64,000 nt of DNA from Oscillospiraceae bacterium (GTDB lineage: Bacteria; Bacillota_A; Clostridia; Oscillospirales; Oscillospiraceae), in the NCBI GenBank assembly GCA_902786615.1, contig CADADE010000027.1, positions 1 to 64,000 on the forward strand. The letters run 5' to 3'. Each line of letters begins with the position of its first letter. Positions within the stretch are counted from its first letter, which is position 1. This document shows, in pieces, positions 1 to 7,681 of this stretch. A model generated the notes under the pieces. The model did not search any database. It was not told where the DNA came from and was given only the letters and a program-made list of their open reading frames with translations. A program made the position numbers and the translations under genes.

Positions 1-729
1 GCCGTCATGCAGGAAGCCGATGCCGATGACGCACTCGCCGGTGCCGACATTCTTGGACGGGCCGGAGCCGGACTTGGTGTAGACCTGGATGTTCTTGTCA
101 AGGTCGCACAGGTACTGGATGCCCTCGTCATGGCCCTTGAGCTGGATCATGAGGTTGGCGACGAGCTTCGGGGTGCCGGCGGTCATGTAGTTGGAGAGCC
201 AGATCAATCCCTTGTACTCGGGCTTGAGCAGATCGTCCCAGCTCTGGGGAGCCTCAAGGTTCATGCGCTTGAGCTCGTCCTTGTTGACCATGAAGCCCAG
301 CAGGCCCGTGTAGATGCCGTACCAGTAGCCGTTGGGGTCCTTGTAGATCTCCTTGGTCAGGTGGGAGGCGTTCTGGGGAACGTAGGAGTTATCCAGGAAG
401 CCCTTGGCGGCCAGACCGTCATAGGGGTTGTTCGTGCCGCCGAACCAGACGTCAGCGGAGGGCTTGCCGTTCTCCTCCTCGATCTTGGCGGGGACTTCAC
501 CGGTGGACAGGCGCTGATAGGTGGTCTTGATGCCGTAGAGCTTCTCGAAGTTCTCGCACGCGGCGGCGAGGTATTCCTCTTCGCAGGAGCCGTAAACAAC
601 CAGCTCGCCCTCAGCCTTGGCGGCGGCGATCAGATCGTCCATCCCGTCGGCGTAGGCGGCGACATGGCCGACCGTGAACAGCGCGAAGACCATGACCAGC
701 GTGAGAATCAATGCGATGGTTTTTTTCAT
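1..729 (-). CDS. ABC transporter substrate-binding protein, 3' end cut by window edge
   Basis: This is the first 243 codons of an extracellular solute-binding protein of the type-2 periplasmic-binding fold, resembling ferric-iron (AfuA/FbpA) and 2-aminoethylphosphonate binders. The start ATG at 729 follows an AAAGGAGG site and opens a signal peptide (MKKTIALILTLVMVFALF, ending near AYA-DG) with no lipobox cysteine. After it come ELVVYGSCEEEY, the first strand of the fold, then PSADVWFGG and YWYGIYTG, all typical of this family. Members are usually about 340 residues, so roughly 100 residues lie beyond the left edge. The permease and ATPase genes would be expected downstream, outside the window. 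The iron assignment is family inference; the ligand cannot be told from this sequence. Confidence 0.85.
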   Translation of the reverse strand, partial: MKKTIALILTLVMVFALFTVGHVAAYADGMDDLIAAAKAEGELVVYGSCEEEYLAAACENFEKLYGIKTTYQRLSTGEVPAKIEEENGKPSADVWFGGTNNPYDGLAAKGFLDNSYVPQNASHLTKEIYKDPNGYWYGIYTGLLGFMVNKDELKRMNLEAPQSWDDLLKPEYKGLIWLSNYMTAGTPKLVANLMIQLKGHDEGIQYLCDLDKNIQVYTKSGSGPSKNVGTGECVIGIGFLHDG

Positions 730-836
730 GATAATCCTCCTTTTAACAATATATCCCGTACAGCCGCGGCGAAAACCGCGCGCCGTTGAGAACAGAAAAC
801 AGGCTCTTTTCGGGGCTCCCCCTCAAAGATACCGTC

Positions 837-865
837 ATTATAGCACGTTTTGAACAATGAAACAA
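837..865 (-). promoter_or_regulatory. Sigma-A promoter of the solute-binding protein gene
   Basis: On the minus strand TTGTTT (860-865) and TATAAT (837-842) are separated by 17 bases. The -10 box is perfect and the -35 weak. It lies about 110 bases upstream of the start codon at 729. Confidence 0.6.
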
Positions 866-924
866 GAAAAAGCGCAATACAGCTTGTACAAAATGCACAT
901 CAAATTCTTGTAGTATTTGACGAT

Positions 925-952
925 AAAACAGGCAGGCGCCGCAGCGCCTGCC
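925..952 (-). terminator. Intrinsic terminator after the small-protein cluster
   Basis: GGCAGGCGC (931-939) pairs with GCGCCTGCC (944-952) around a CGCA loop. Read on the minus strand it is followed by TGTTTTAT. It ends transcription coming from the gene at 968-1579. Confidence 0.75.
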
Positions 953-967
953 TGACAGAGCGTATGT

Positions 968-1579
968 TTACTTCTCTTCCTTGTCTTCCTTGACGGTCTT
1001 TTTGGCCTTTACGGACTTCTTTTCCTGCTTGGGCTCTTCGGCTTTCTCGGCCTTCTCAGCTTTCTCGGCCTTCTCAGCTTTTTCTGCCTTCTTCTCCGGC
1101 TTGGGCTCTTCGGCCTTCTCGTCCTTCTCGTCAAGCTCCAGGGCCTTGATCGCCGCGTCCTTGACGTCGTCTACGAAGCCCTGCGCCTTGGCCTTGTACT
1201 CGGGGGCGTTCTCGCGCACGTCGTCCACAAATTCCTCAACCTTGTCGATGACGCCGGGGGCGTATTCCCGGATGGTCTCAAAGACCTCGCTGACCTTGTT
1301 GTTCTCGGGCTCGGCGCTCTTGTAGGCATAGCCGTTCTCGCCCTTGTCGGAGACGCGGTAGCTGTCGTAGTATTTGCCGATCAGGCCCTTGGCGGTGTTC
1401 GCGGTGAGCTTGATATTCTTGGCGGCCTGGGTCTTGAAGTTGCCCACGAACTTGTCCCATTTGAAGCTGCCGCCCTGCTTCTTGGTTGTCTGCGCTGCCT
1501 GATAGGCAGTGACGACGCCGCCGATCACAACGCCGGTTTTGAGCGCCTTTTTTACAAGGTTGGTGAGATAACGAACCAT
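968..1579 (-). CDS. Membrane-anchored protein with charged Lys/Glu/Ala-rich tail
   Basis: A 203-residue protein of no family I can name. Residues about 5-30 form one hydrophobic segment (TGVVIGGVVTAYQAA) flanked by lysines, which would anchor it in the membrane. A region with SDKGENGYAYKSAEPE follows, then an amphipathic part rich in EFVDDV, then a tail of KAE triplets ending in lysine-rich sequence. The start at 1579 is supported by AGGAGG seven bases upstream. It is paralogous to the next upstream gene (1595-2035): both have a GxxxAYQA segment, a short KNGSF/KQGGSF stretch, NFKxQxxxN and the SDKGENGYxY motif. The layout is loosely like YtxH-type stress proteins, but that is only a resemblance. 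It is the last gene of the cluster before a terminator. Confidence 0.75.
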   Translation of the reverse strand: MVRYLTNLVKKALKTGVVIGGVVTAYQAAQTTKKQGGSFKWDKFVGNFKTQAAKNIKLTANTAKGLIGKYYDSYRVSDKGENGYAYKSAEPENNKVSEVFETIREYAPGVIDKVEEFVDDVRENAPEYKAKAQGFVDDVKDAAIKALELDEKDEKAEEPKPEKKAEKAEKAEKAEKAEKAEEPKQEKKSVKAKKTVKEDKEEK

Positions 1580-1594
1580 TTTTCTACCTCCTGT

Positions 1595-2035
1595 TTACTT
1601 TGCGTCGGTCTCTTCGGCCTTGGGGGCTTCCTCGGCCTTGGGTGCTTCCTCGGCCTTGGGTGCTTCCTCGGTCTTGGGAGCTTCTTCGGTCTTGGGAGCT
1701 TCTTCGGCCTTGGGAGCTTCCTCGGTCTTGGGAGCTTCCTCAGCCTTGGGAGCTTCCTCAGCCTTGGGAGCCTCGGCGGCGGGCTTGGCTTCCTGGTAGG
1801 TGTAGCCGTTTTCACCCTTGTCGGAGACGCTGTAGGCGCTGTCCTGGCCGGAGAGCTGCGCCTTCACGGCGTCGACAACCAGCTTGGAGTTCTCGACAAC
1901 CTGGTCTTTGAAGTTGTTGACGAATTCCTCCGCGTTGAAGCTGCCGTTCTTTTTGGTCTTCTCGGACGCCTGATAGGCGGTGTAGACGGTGCCGATCAAA
2001 AGGCCGGTCTTGATGAGCTTGGAAAGGATACCCAT
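1595..2035 (-). CDS. Small membrane-anchored protein with APKAEE repeats
   Basis: A 146-residue paralogue of the 968-1579 product. An N-terminal hydrophobic helix (TGLLIGTVYTAYQAS) is followed by NNFKDQVVENSK and the shared motif SDKGENGYTY. The C-terminal third is nine copies of the hexapeptide APK(A/T)EE, a flexible alternating-charge tail. The start at 2035 has AGGAGG seven to eight bases upstream. The gene is 15 bases from its downstream paralogue and 51 bases from the third member, so the three are probably co-transcribed. The function is unknown. The proline- and lysine-rich repeat could span the cell wall or act as a spacer, but nothing in the sequence proves it. Confidence 0.75.
   Translation of the reverse strand: MGILSKLIKTGLLIGTVYTAYQASEKTKKNGSFNAEEFVNNFKDQVVENSKLVVDAVKAQLSGQDSAYSVSDKGENGYTYQEAKPAAEAPKAEEAPKAEEAPKTEEAPKAEEAPKTEEAPKTEEAPKAEEAPKAEEAPKAEETDAK
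1610..1771 (-). repeat. Nine 18-base coding tandem repeats
   Basis: Nine near-identical 18-base units encode APK(A/T)EE at the end of the 146-residue protein. The Ala/Thr alternation at position 4 distinguishes the units. Such an array can change copy number by slippage or recombination. Confidence 0.8.
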
Positions 2036-2086
2036 GATGTTTTACCTCCTGATATCAGCTCAAGCGTGAGCTGTGATTTATATGAT

Positions 2087-2326
2087 TTAGAAGAGTACGG
2101 GCGCGGCCTTGACGAGCATCCTGGTGTTCTTGAAGGTCTGCCCCGCGAGATTCTTGGCGAAGGGGATGAGCTTGATACTGCCGGTCTCCGCCTTGGTTTT
2201 GAGCGCCGCCTGTACGGCGGTGACGCCCGCGCCGACGGCAAGGCCGGCAACAATGACCGTGGGGATAATGGCAAGCTTGGACGTGGTGGACAGGACGGGC
2301 TGTTGCTTTTTCGCAATGAGACTCAT
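2087..2326 (-). CDS. Short membrane-anchored protein, third member of the cluster
   Basis: A 79-residue protein with one hydrophobic segment (IIPTVIVAGLAVGAGVTAVQAAL, about residues 20-42) followed by KTKAETGSIKLIPFAKNLAGQTFKN. The order hydrophobic helix, AxQA, K-T-K, G-S, F-x-x-N matches the N-termini of the two genes downstream, so it looks like a tail-less paralogue. GGAGG lies about ten bases before the start at 2326. It sits between the clostripain-like gene and its two longer relatives. The function is not known. Confidence 0.65.
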   Translation of the reverse strand: MSLIAKKQQPVLSTTSKLAIIPTVIVAGLAVGAGVTAVQAALKTKAETGSIKLIPFAKNLAGQTFKNTRMLVKAAPVLF

Positions 2327-2390
2327 GTTTTCTTTACCTCCGGTTGTTTTTTTATCTGGAACAGGCAGCGCCTGCCAAATTGCTGTGCGT

Positions 2391-5111
2391 TCAGAACGCG
2401 AGCCAGTAATGGTTGCCGTAAATGTCGGTGATGCGGTAGCTGGGATTCAGCTCGTTGGTCACGGGCAGGTTTACCAGCGTCAGCGGCCCCGAAACCGTGA
2501 AGCCGGTGCCGAGGACGTAGCTGCTCTTGTAGCTGCCGTCATACCCGTAGTAGTCGCAGGTAAACTGCAGCTTGTCGCCGTTCTGAATGGGGACGAGGCC
2601 CTTGGGCGCGGTCTCGGTCTCTCCCATTTCGTAGAAGGGGTAGGCCCCTGTGACGACGCCGTAGGGGTTTTCGTCGTTGAACACGACCTGCAGGTTCACA
2701 AGCTCCCCGTTCAGGCGCGCCGGAATGCGGCCGATGCTGGTCCAGGTCCCGTCGGGGTTGAGCGTGTCGGACACCAGATAGTAGGCCACAAGCTGTCCGT
2801 TGATGGTGAGCCAGGTCCCGTCATGCTCCAAAAGCAGGGCGTTGTCCTCAAAGTCGAACACGTTGTCGAAGCCGAGGTCGATGTAGCCCTCGCCGTCGTC
2901 GGCAAAGAGGTTGAGCTCCACGGTCTGCACCTTTTCCCATTCCGCGTCCGTAAGCGCGAGAACGGGGCGGTCGCCGCGGTAACTCACGGCGATGCGGCCG
3001 GGGTCAAGGAAGTTGTCCGCGAGGCTCCTGGCGTTCGACGCGATGAGCCCGGTGTCGACCCAGCTCAGATTGACGGGCATCCTGCGCCCGGAGAAGGCGG
3101 AGAAGAGACCGACCAGATCGCCGAGGTCGACGCTGTAGCCCGCCGAGCCCTGGTTGTAGCTGTTGAAGTAATCGCCGGAGAGGGCGCCCGCAGGGCCGGA
3201 GCTGCCGTAGGGGGAGCCGCCGTAGGCGCTGCTGCCCGCGTAGGAGTAGGAGCCGAACAGACTCTCCAGCAGATTGCCGTAGCCGGAGGAGCCGGAAGAG
3301 CCGAAGAGCGTGTCCCAGCCGCCGTAGCCGTAGTTCTGGGAGGCGCTGCCGCCGAGCTGCCCGCCGTATTCGAGGCTTGCAAAGCTCTTGATGACCTTCG
3401 CGTACTCCTCATCCAGGCCCAGGGTGTCATAGGTGTTGACGGCAGAGGACACGGAGCTCATGCTCTCATAGGGAAAGTAGATGCTGAGGCCGTAGCACTT
3501 GGTGATGGTGGTGCCGTTATACTTGACGCAGTCCTGAATGGTCTTCGCCAGGGCCTGACCCTCCGCGGAGCCGATGCGCATGGCGAGATCCGCGAGATCC
3601 ACCTGGTTGATGCGGGTGGACTGGGCAAACTGCCGCGCCCCGGCGCGGGCGTTGGAAACTTGCTTATAATCATTGCCCGCGATCATGTCGTAGGTGGAGA
3701 GGGAGAAGTCCCGGAAGGCGGCGGGGAGTCTGCCCTCCAGCTCAGCCAGATCCGTCATGGCCAGGGTGACCTGGGCATTGTAGGATTTCTGGCGGCAGGC
3801 GGCGACATAGTCGTCGATGATCGTTTTGCCGAGGGTCTGGGTGGGGATGGAGGTATTGCGCGCGAGGGCGTTGAGCCAGTTGGTGTAATACCAGCCGGTG
3901 CCGGGCTCCACCTCCTCCGAGGCGATCAGATAGTCGGCGTAGCGCGCGGAGACGAGGGCCGTCTCCAGCGTGGACATGAGGCAGGCATCGTAGCCGATCC
4001 AGTCAAAGACCACGCCCGCGTCCGCGAGCGCCTGATCGAACTGCGGCAGGGTCATGGAGCTGCGCCCGCCGGTCTTCTCATCGTAGCCGTAGCCCGCGAT
4101 GGAGCCGCCGCCGTGGTCCCAGAGAATGAGGATGTTGCGGTCGGCGGGATAGTTTTTCGCGCAGTATTGGATAAATTTCGTGAGGTTTGCGGGATCGGTC
4201 ATGGCGGCTTTGCCGAAGTTCGACTCCAGCCGTTCCAGTCCGCCCTGCTGCACGCGGTAGATCTGGTTTGCGGAGTTGGAGACCACGCTGTTTTTCCAGG
4301 AGCGCGCGCCGCCGGTCTCCACAATGACGTTGACCTTGTCGGAGAGATTGGCCTTGGCCATCTCGCTCAGGTCAGAGGTGCCCATGCCGTACTTGGACTC
4401 AAGATCCGTGCCGCACATGTAGACCATCACGGTCACAGTGTCCCTGCCGCCGCCGAGCGGGGTCACGCGCTTTGCGCGCACGTCCGCCGCGAGGGGCACG
4501 GCGCTGGACGCGGGTCTGGGTGTTGCCGTCGGCTTCGGGGTCGCGGTGGGCTGCGGCGCGGCAACCGCGCCGGGCAGATCCTGCAGGAGGCCGCCGCCGT
4601 TTCCGTCGGAGGCGCCGGTCGGGTTTGCGCCGGAGTAGCTGTCGCCGTAGCCGAAGAGGGAGCCGAAGAGATCGGACATGCTGCCGGCGTCGGTGATGAA
4701 GAGAGGGTTCGCCCCGTCAATGGTCTGCACGCCGTTCTGCGGCGCAGCCGTCACATAGGCCGTGGGCCGCGGCGTGGGTCTCGGCGTGGAGGCCGGGATG
4801 GCCGGCGCATCGTTGGAGCCGCAGCCGCGCAGAAGGAAGAAGAGCAGGATGATGAGAATGCCGCTGACGCTGATGCCGCCGCCTGCGCGCTGCGCGCGGC
4901 TGCGGCGCGGCGTGCCGGAAAAAGGACGCTGTCCGCCCGTCGAGGGGCGCTGACTGCCGAATTGCCGGGAATTGCCCGCGCCCTGGCCGGGTCTGCCGTG
5001 CTGACTGCCGCCGCCGAGAGGGCCGCCGCTGTTAACCTGCTCGCCCCTGCGGGCGGTTACAGAGCCCTCGCCGACACGCTTTTCTCTGCTGTGAGGCCTG
5101 TTGTTTTCCAT
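2391..5111 (-). CDS. Clostripain-family (peptidase C11) cysteine protease, membrane-anchored
   Basis: A 906-residue predicted surface protease. Residues 1-78 are a Gly/Arg/Gln-rich cytoplasmic stretch, about 79-95 a transmembrane helix (ISVSGILIILLFFLL), and about 100-205 a Pro/Thr linker (RPTPRPT, TPKPTATPRP). The C11 domain starts at TVTVMVYMCGTDLES (about 225). The catalytic dyad expected for the family is visible: His333 in LILWDHGGGS and Cys377 in WIGYDACLMS. A long C-terminal region has a Gly/Ser/Tyr-rich insert (about 600-670) and then beta-rich sequence. C11 enzymes cleave after Arg or Lys and often self-process; which applies here is unknown. GAGGTGA precedes the start at 5111, 19 bases after galM. 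Downstream lie the three small membrane proteins, possible partners or substrates. Confidence 0.88.
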   Translation of the reverse strand: MENNRPHSREKRVGEGSVTARRGEQVNSGGPLGGGSQHGRPGQGAGNSRQFGSQRPSTGGQRPFSGTPRRSRAQRAGGGISVSGILIILLFFLLRGCGSNDAPAIPASTPRPTPRPTAYVTAAPQNGVQTIDGANPLFITDAGSMSDLFGSLFGYGDSYSGANPTGASDGNGGGLLQDLPGAVAAPQPTATPKPTATPRPASSAVPLAADVRAKRVTPLGGGRDTVTVMVYMCGTDLESKYGMGTSDLSEMAKANLSDKVNVIVETGGARSWKNSVVSNSANQIYRVQQGGLERLESNFGKAAMTDPANLTKFIQYCAKNYPADRNILILWDHGGGSIAGYGYDEKTGGRSSMTLPQFDQALADAGVVFDWIGYDACLMSTLETALVSARYADYLIASEEVEPGTGWYYTNWLNALARNTSIPTQTLGKTIIDDYVAACRQKSYNAQVTLAMTDLAELEGRLPAAFRDFSLSTYDMIAGNDYKQVSNARAGARQFAQSTRINQVDLADLAMRIGSAEGQALAKTIQDCVKYNGTTITKCYGLSIYFPYESMSSVSSAVNTYDTLGLDEEYAKVIKSFASLEYGGQLGGSASQNYGYGGWDTLFGSSGSSGYGNLLESLFGSYSYAGSSAYGGSPYGSSGPAGALSGDYFNSYNQGSAGYSVDLGDLVGLFSAFSGRRMPVNLSWVDTGLIASNARSLADNFLDPGRIAVSYRGDRPVLALTDAEWEKVQTVELNLFADDGEGYIDLGFDNVFDFEDNALLLEHDGTWLTINGQLVAYYLVSDTLNPDGTWTSIGRIPARLNGELVNLQVVFNDENPYGVVTGAYPFYEMGETETAPKGLVPIQNGDKLQFTCDYYGYDGSYKSSYVLGTGFTVSGPLTLVNLPVTNELNPSYRITDIYGNHYWLAF

Positions 5112-5130
5112 ACGATCACCTCATTCGCGC

Positions 5131-6168
5131 TTACTCAACAAGAGTGAACAGGTGGCTCGTGAAGCAGCTCAGCTTCTCGCCTGCGCGCAGGACCGGAGAG
5201 GGGAAGCCCCAGTGGTTCATCGCGTCGGGCCAGAGCTGGGTTTCAAGGCACACGGCCCCGCGCCGGTGCATCACGACGCCGCCCTTGCCGACCTGTTCGC
5301 CCAGGCCGTTCGCGGTGTAGAGCTGCACGCCGGGCATGTCGGTGAACACCGTCATGCGTATGCCGGTCTCGGGACTTGTGAGCTCTGCGGCAAAGGGCCT
5401 GTTGCCGAGGCAGTAGTTGTGGTCATAGCCGCCCGCCTGTTTGAGCTGGGGATCGTCCGCGTCCACGTCGCGGCCGACGGGCTTTTCCTCCGTGAAGTCG
5501 AAGGGGCTGTCGGCGACCGGCATGATCGCCCCGTTAGGGACGCTGCCGGGGGTCAGGGGCAGATAGGACGAGGCGTTGAGCATCAGCGTCTGCTCCATGG
5601 CCCTGCCGCAGCCGGAGAGGTCGAAGTAGCTGTGATTGGTGGGGTTGAAGAGGGTGTCTGCGTCGGAGACGGCGTTATAGATCATGTGAAGATAGGCGCT
5701 GCCCTCCGCGCTGCCGAGCTGGTAGGTCACGGACACCGTGAGATTGCCGGGGAAGCCCTGCTCCCCGTCGGGGGAGAGACGGCTGAAGCACACGCTGTCC
5801 TCGCCCGCGATCTCCGCGTTCCACAGGTAGTGGTCGTAGCTTTTGAAGCCGCCGTGCAGGCAGTTGTCGCCGTTATTCTTGTCGAGCGGGTATTCCTTGC
5901 CGTTGAGGGAAAAGCGCGCGCCGCCGATGCGGTTGGCGAAGCGCCCGATCATGCCGCCGAGGTGGCCGTGCCCGGTCTCGTATTCCGCCGCCGTGTCGTA
6001 GCCGAGCACCACGTCGGTCACGCCGCCGTTTTTGTTGGGGACGCAGATGGCCTGGACGATGGCGCCGTAGTCCAGCACGGTGCAGCTTGCGCTGCCGACG
6101 GAGATGGTATAGGCGTGAACCTCCTCCCCGGTGGAGAGGGAACCGAAGGGACGAACAGTAACAGACAT
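5131..6168 (-). CDS. galM: Aldose 1-epimerase (mutarotase)
   Basis: A 345-residue GalM that interconverts alpha and beta anomers of glucose or galactose, the entry step of the Leloir pathway. Family signatures are in order: GxxIGRFANRIG (about 72-82), the NNGDNCLHGG histidine (His105), PTNHSYFDLSG with the catalytic His179, YDHNYCLG, and the late LETQLWPD segment that carries the catalytic glutamate. The length is normal. The start at 6168 follows AGGAGG seven bases upstream. Secreted or cytosolic: no signal peptide, so cytosolic. It is the first gene of a minus-strand run into the clostripain-like gene. An alpha-galactosidase at 48095 and kinases in the window suit galactoside use, but no other gal genes are adjacent. 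Confidence 0.93.
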   Translation of the reverse strand: MSVTVRPFGSLSTGEEVHAYTISVGSASCTVLDYGAIVQAICVPNKNGGVTDVVLGYDTAAEYETGHGHLGGMIGRFANRIGGARFSLNGKEYPLDKNNGDNCLHGGFKSYDHYLWNAEIAGEDSVCFSRLSPDGEQGFPGNLTVSVTYQLGSAEGSAYLHMIYNAVSDADTLFNPTNHSYFDLSGCGRAMEQTLMLNASSYLPLTPGSVPNGAIMPVADSPFDFTEEKPVGRDVDADDPQLKQAGGYDHNYCLGNRPFAAELTSPETGIRMTVFTDMPGVQLYTANGLGEQVGKGGVVMHRRGAVCLETQLWPDAMNHWGFPSPVLRAGEKLSCFTSHLFTLVE

Positions 6169-6290
6169 AGTGTGCCTCCTGTTTACAGTACTTTGGAAGA
6201 TTGTAGCACAAAGCGGAAAAAAAGAAAATGATTTTCGATGCCCATTGACAAATGTTCACATTCTTTTTATAGTTAGGAAAACAAAAAAAT

Positions 6291-6507
6291 ATGCGTATCG
6301 GCTTAACGCAGCTTCTAAGCTCCCTTTGCGAAAGGGAGCTGTCACAGCCGATCTCCCGCGAGGCTGTGACCGAGGGATCGGCCGGGCTGCATAAAGCTTA
6401 AACAGAGCCTTGCTTAGATTCTGTTTCGATCCCTCCGGCCTTCGGCCACCTCCCTTTTTCCAAAGGGAGGTCAGATTCAGGGCTTGCTGAGTTAACCTGA
6501 TACGCAT
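6291..6507. repeat. Dispersed palindromic repeat with terminal inverted repeats, copy A
   Basis: It fills most of the 365-base gap between galM and the PfkB gene. It opens with ATGCGTATCGGCTTAACGCA and closes with the near-inverse, ending GTTAACCTGATACGCAT. Inside are several hairpins: CTCCCTTTGCGAAAGGGAG, a GTCACAGCC/GGCTGTGAC pair, GGCCTTCGGCC, and CCTCCCTTTTTCCAAAGGGAGG-like arms. Related copies lie at 9905-10115, 38296-38432 and 62783-62917. It has no coding capacity, so it resembles a MITE-like or structured-RNA element. It ends only 26 bases before the PfkB start, so it may supply or shape that leader. Confidence 0.75.
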
Positions 6508-6533
6508 ATAAAAAAATACGAGGAGGATACGCC

Positions 6534-7469
6534 ATGGCGATCGTGGTTGTGGGCGCTGTATTTGTGGATGTAAAGGGCTTTCCGGAGGATCTGTATCTGC
6601 CGACCGGGCGCAATGCCGGGTCGATCGAGTTTGTCCACGGCGGCGTGGGCCGCAATGTGGCGGAGGATATCGCCAATGTGGAGCTGCGCCCCACCTTTGT
6701 CAGCGTGGTGGACGAGAGCGCCCAGGGCGAGGAGGTCCTGCGCAAGCTGAGAAACCACAAGGTAAACACCGACTACATCCGCAAGGTCCCGAACGGCATG
6801 GGCATGTGGCTTGCGGTGTTTGACGCCGCGGGCGATCTCGCGGGCTCCATCTCCCAGCGGCCCGACCTCAGACCGATCAGCAGCCTGCTGGATGAAAAGG
6901 GCGACGAGATTTTCCGCAATGCCGACAGCGTGGTCATCGAGGCGGACATGGGCAAGGAAATCGTCAAGCGCACGCTGGAGCTCGCGGAAAAGTACGGCAA
7001 GCCCGTCTACGGCGTGGTGGCCAACATGGGCATCGCCACCGAGCGGCGGGACTTCCTGCAGCGCATGGACTGCTTTGTCTGCAACCAGGCGGAGGCGGGC
7101 ATCCTCTTCGTGACGGATTACTCCAAAATTACGCCGGAGGCGCTCTGCGCCGATCTGCCGCACCGGCTGAAAAGCGCCAACATCCCGGCCATCGTCGTCA
7201 CGATGGGCAGCCGCGGCGCGGTCTATGCCAACCGGAAAGGGGAGGTGGGCTTCTTCCCGGCGGAGCATGTCAAGGTGCGCGATACCTCCGGCGCGGGGGA
7301 CGCGTTCTGCGCCGGGGTCGCCATCGGCCTGACCTATCACAAAAGCATGCGCGAGGCCGTGGAGATCGGCACGCGCCTCGCCGCCTCGGTCATCAAGGTG
7401 TCGGAGAACGTCTGCCCCCGCTTCCGCCCGCGCGAGCTTGGCCTTGCCGTCGATGTGGAAGAGGACTGA
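6534..7469 (+). CDS. PfkB-family carbohydrate/nucleoside kinase
   Basis: A 311-residue ribokinase-like kinase that would phosphorylate a sugar or nucleoside with ATP. The N-terminal GG motif is present as FVHGGVGRNVAEDIA (about 34-46). The C-terminal signature DTSGAGDAFCAG (about 250-261) contains the anion hole and the catalytic aspartate Asp256. The start at 6534 follows GAGGAGG seven bases upstream. Substrate cannot be assigned: the active-site lid (MGMWLAVFDAAGDL) fits ribokinase, fructokinase or pseudouridine-kinase-like enzymes. It stands alone between repeat copy A and a terminator, on the strand opposite galM. Confidence 0.87.
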   Translation: MAIVVVGAVFVDVKGFPEDLYLPTGRNAGSIEFVHGGVGRNVAEDIANVELRPTFVSVVDESAQGEEVLRKLRNHKVNTDYIRKVPNGMGMWLAVFDAAGDLAGSISQRPDLRPISSLLDEKGDEIFRNADSVVIEADMGKEIVKRTLELAEKYGKPVYGVVANMGIATERRDFLQRMDCFVCNQAEAGILFVTDYSKITPEALCADLPHRLKSANIPAIVVTMGSRGAVYANRKGEVGFFPAEHVKVRDTSGAGDAFCAGVAIGLTYHKSMREAVEIGTRLAASVIKVSENVCPRFRPRELGLAVDVEED

Positions 7470-7478
7470 ATCAAACAT

Positions 7479-7516
7479 AAAAAATGCCCGGAAAAGTCTT
7501 TCCGGGCGCATTTTTT
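7479..7516 (+). terminator. Intrinsic terminator after the PfkB kinase gene
   Basis: AAAAAATGCCCGGAAA and TTTCCGGGCGCATTTTTT form a hairpin with a GC-rich core and flanking A and T runs, ten bases past the stop codon. It could work in both directions. Confidence 0.85.
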
Positions 7517-7681
7517 ATATTGTCATTTGAAAGCCGTTATGTTAAGATGCAGGTAAATAAAACAATATAATGTATAAAATGGTAAAATAGACGGAGTTTT
7601 ACAGGATTTCAGGATTTTCCCAGCTTTTACCACATCTCAGCGTGAGCGCCTGCCGGCGGCACAGAAAGGAAGAGCCTTTTT

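Noticed and set aside
7..789. 260-codon plus-strand open frame at the left end
   Set aside because: The minus strand here encodes a solute-binding protein with signal peptide, Shine-Dalgarno and promoter.
1610..1771. CRISPR-like regular repeat
   Set aside because: The units are directly adjacent, in frame, and code for APK(A/T)EE; there are no spacers.
2109..5147. 1012-codon open frame on the plus strand opposite the clostripain-like gene
   Set aside because: It is an antisense shadow in GC-rich DNA: Val/Gly/Ala/Arg-rich, no motif, and the opposite strand has a complete protease with catalytic His and Cys.
7520..7681. Cyclic-di-GMP riboswitch ahead of the EAL gene
   Set aside because: The conserved GEMM core segments are absent from the leader.
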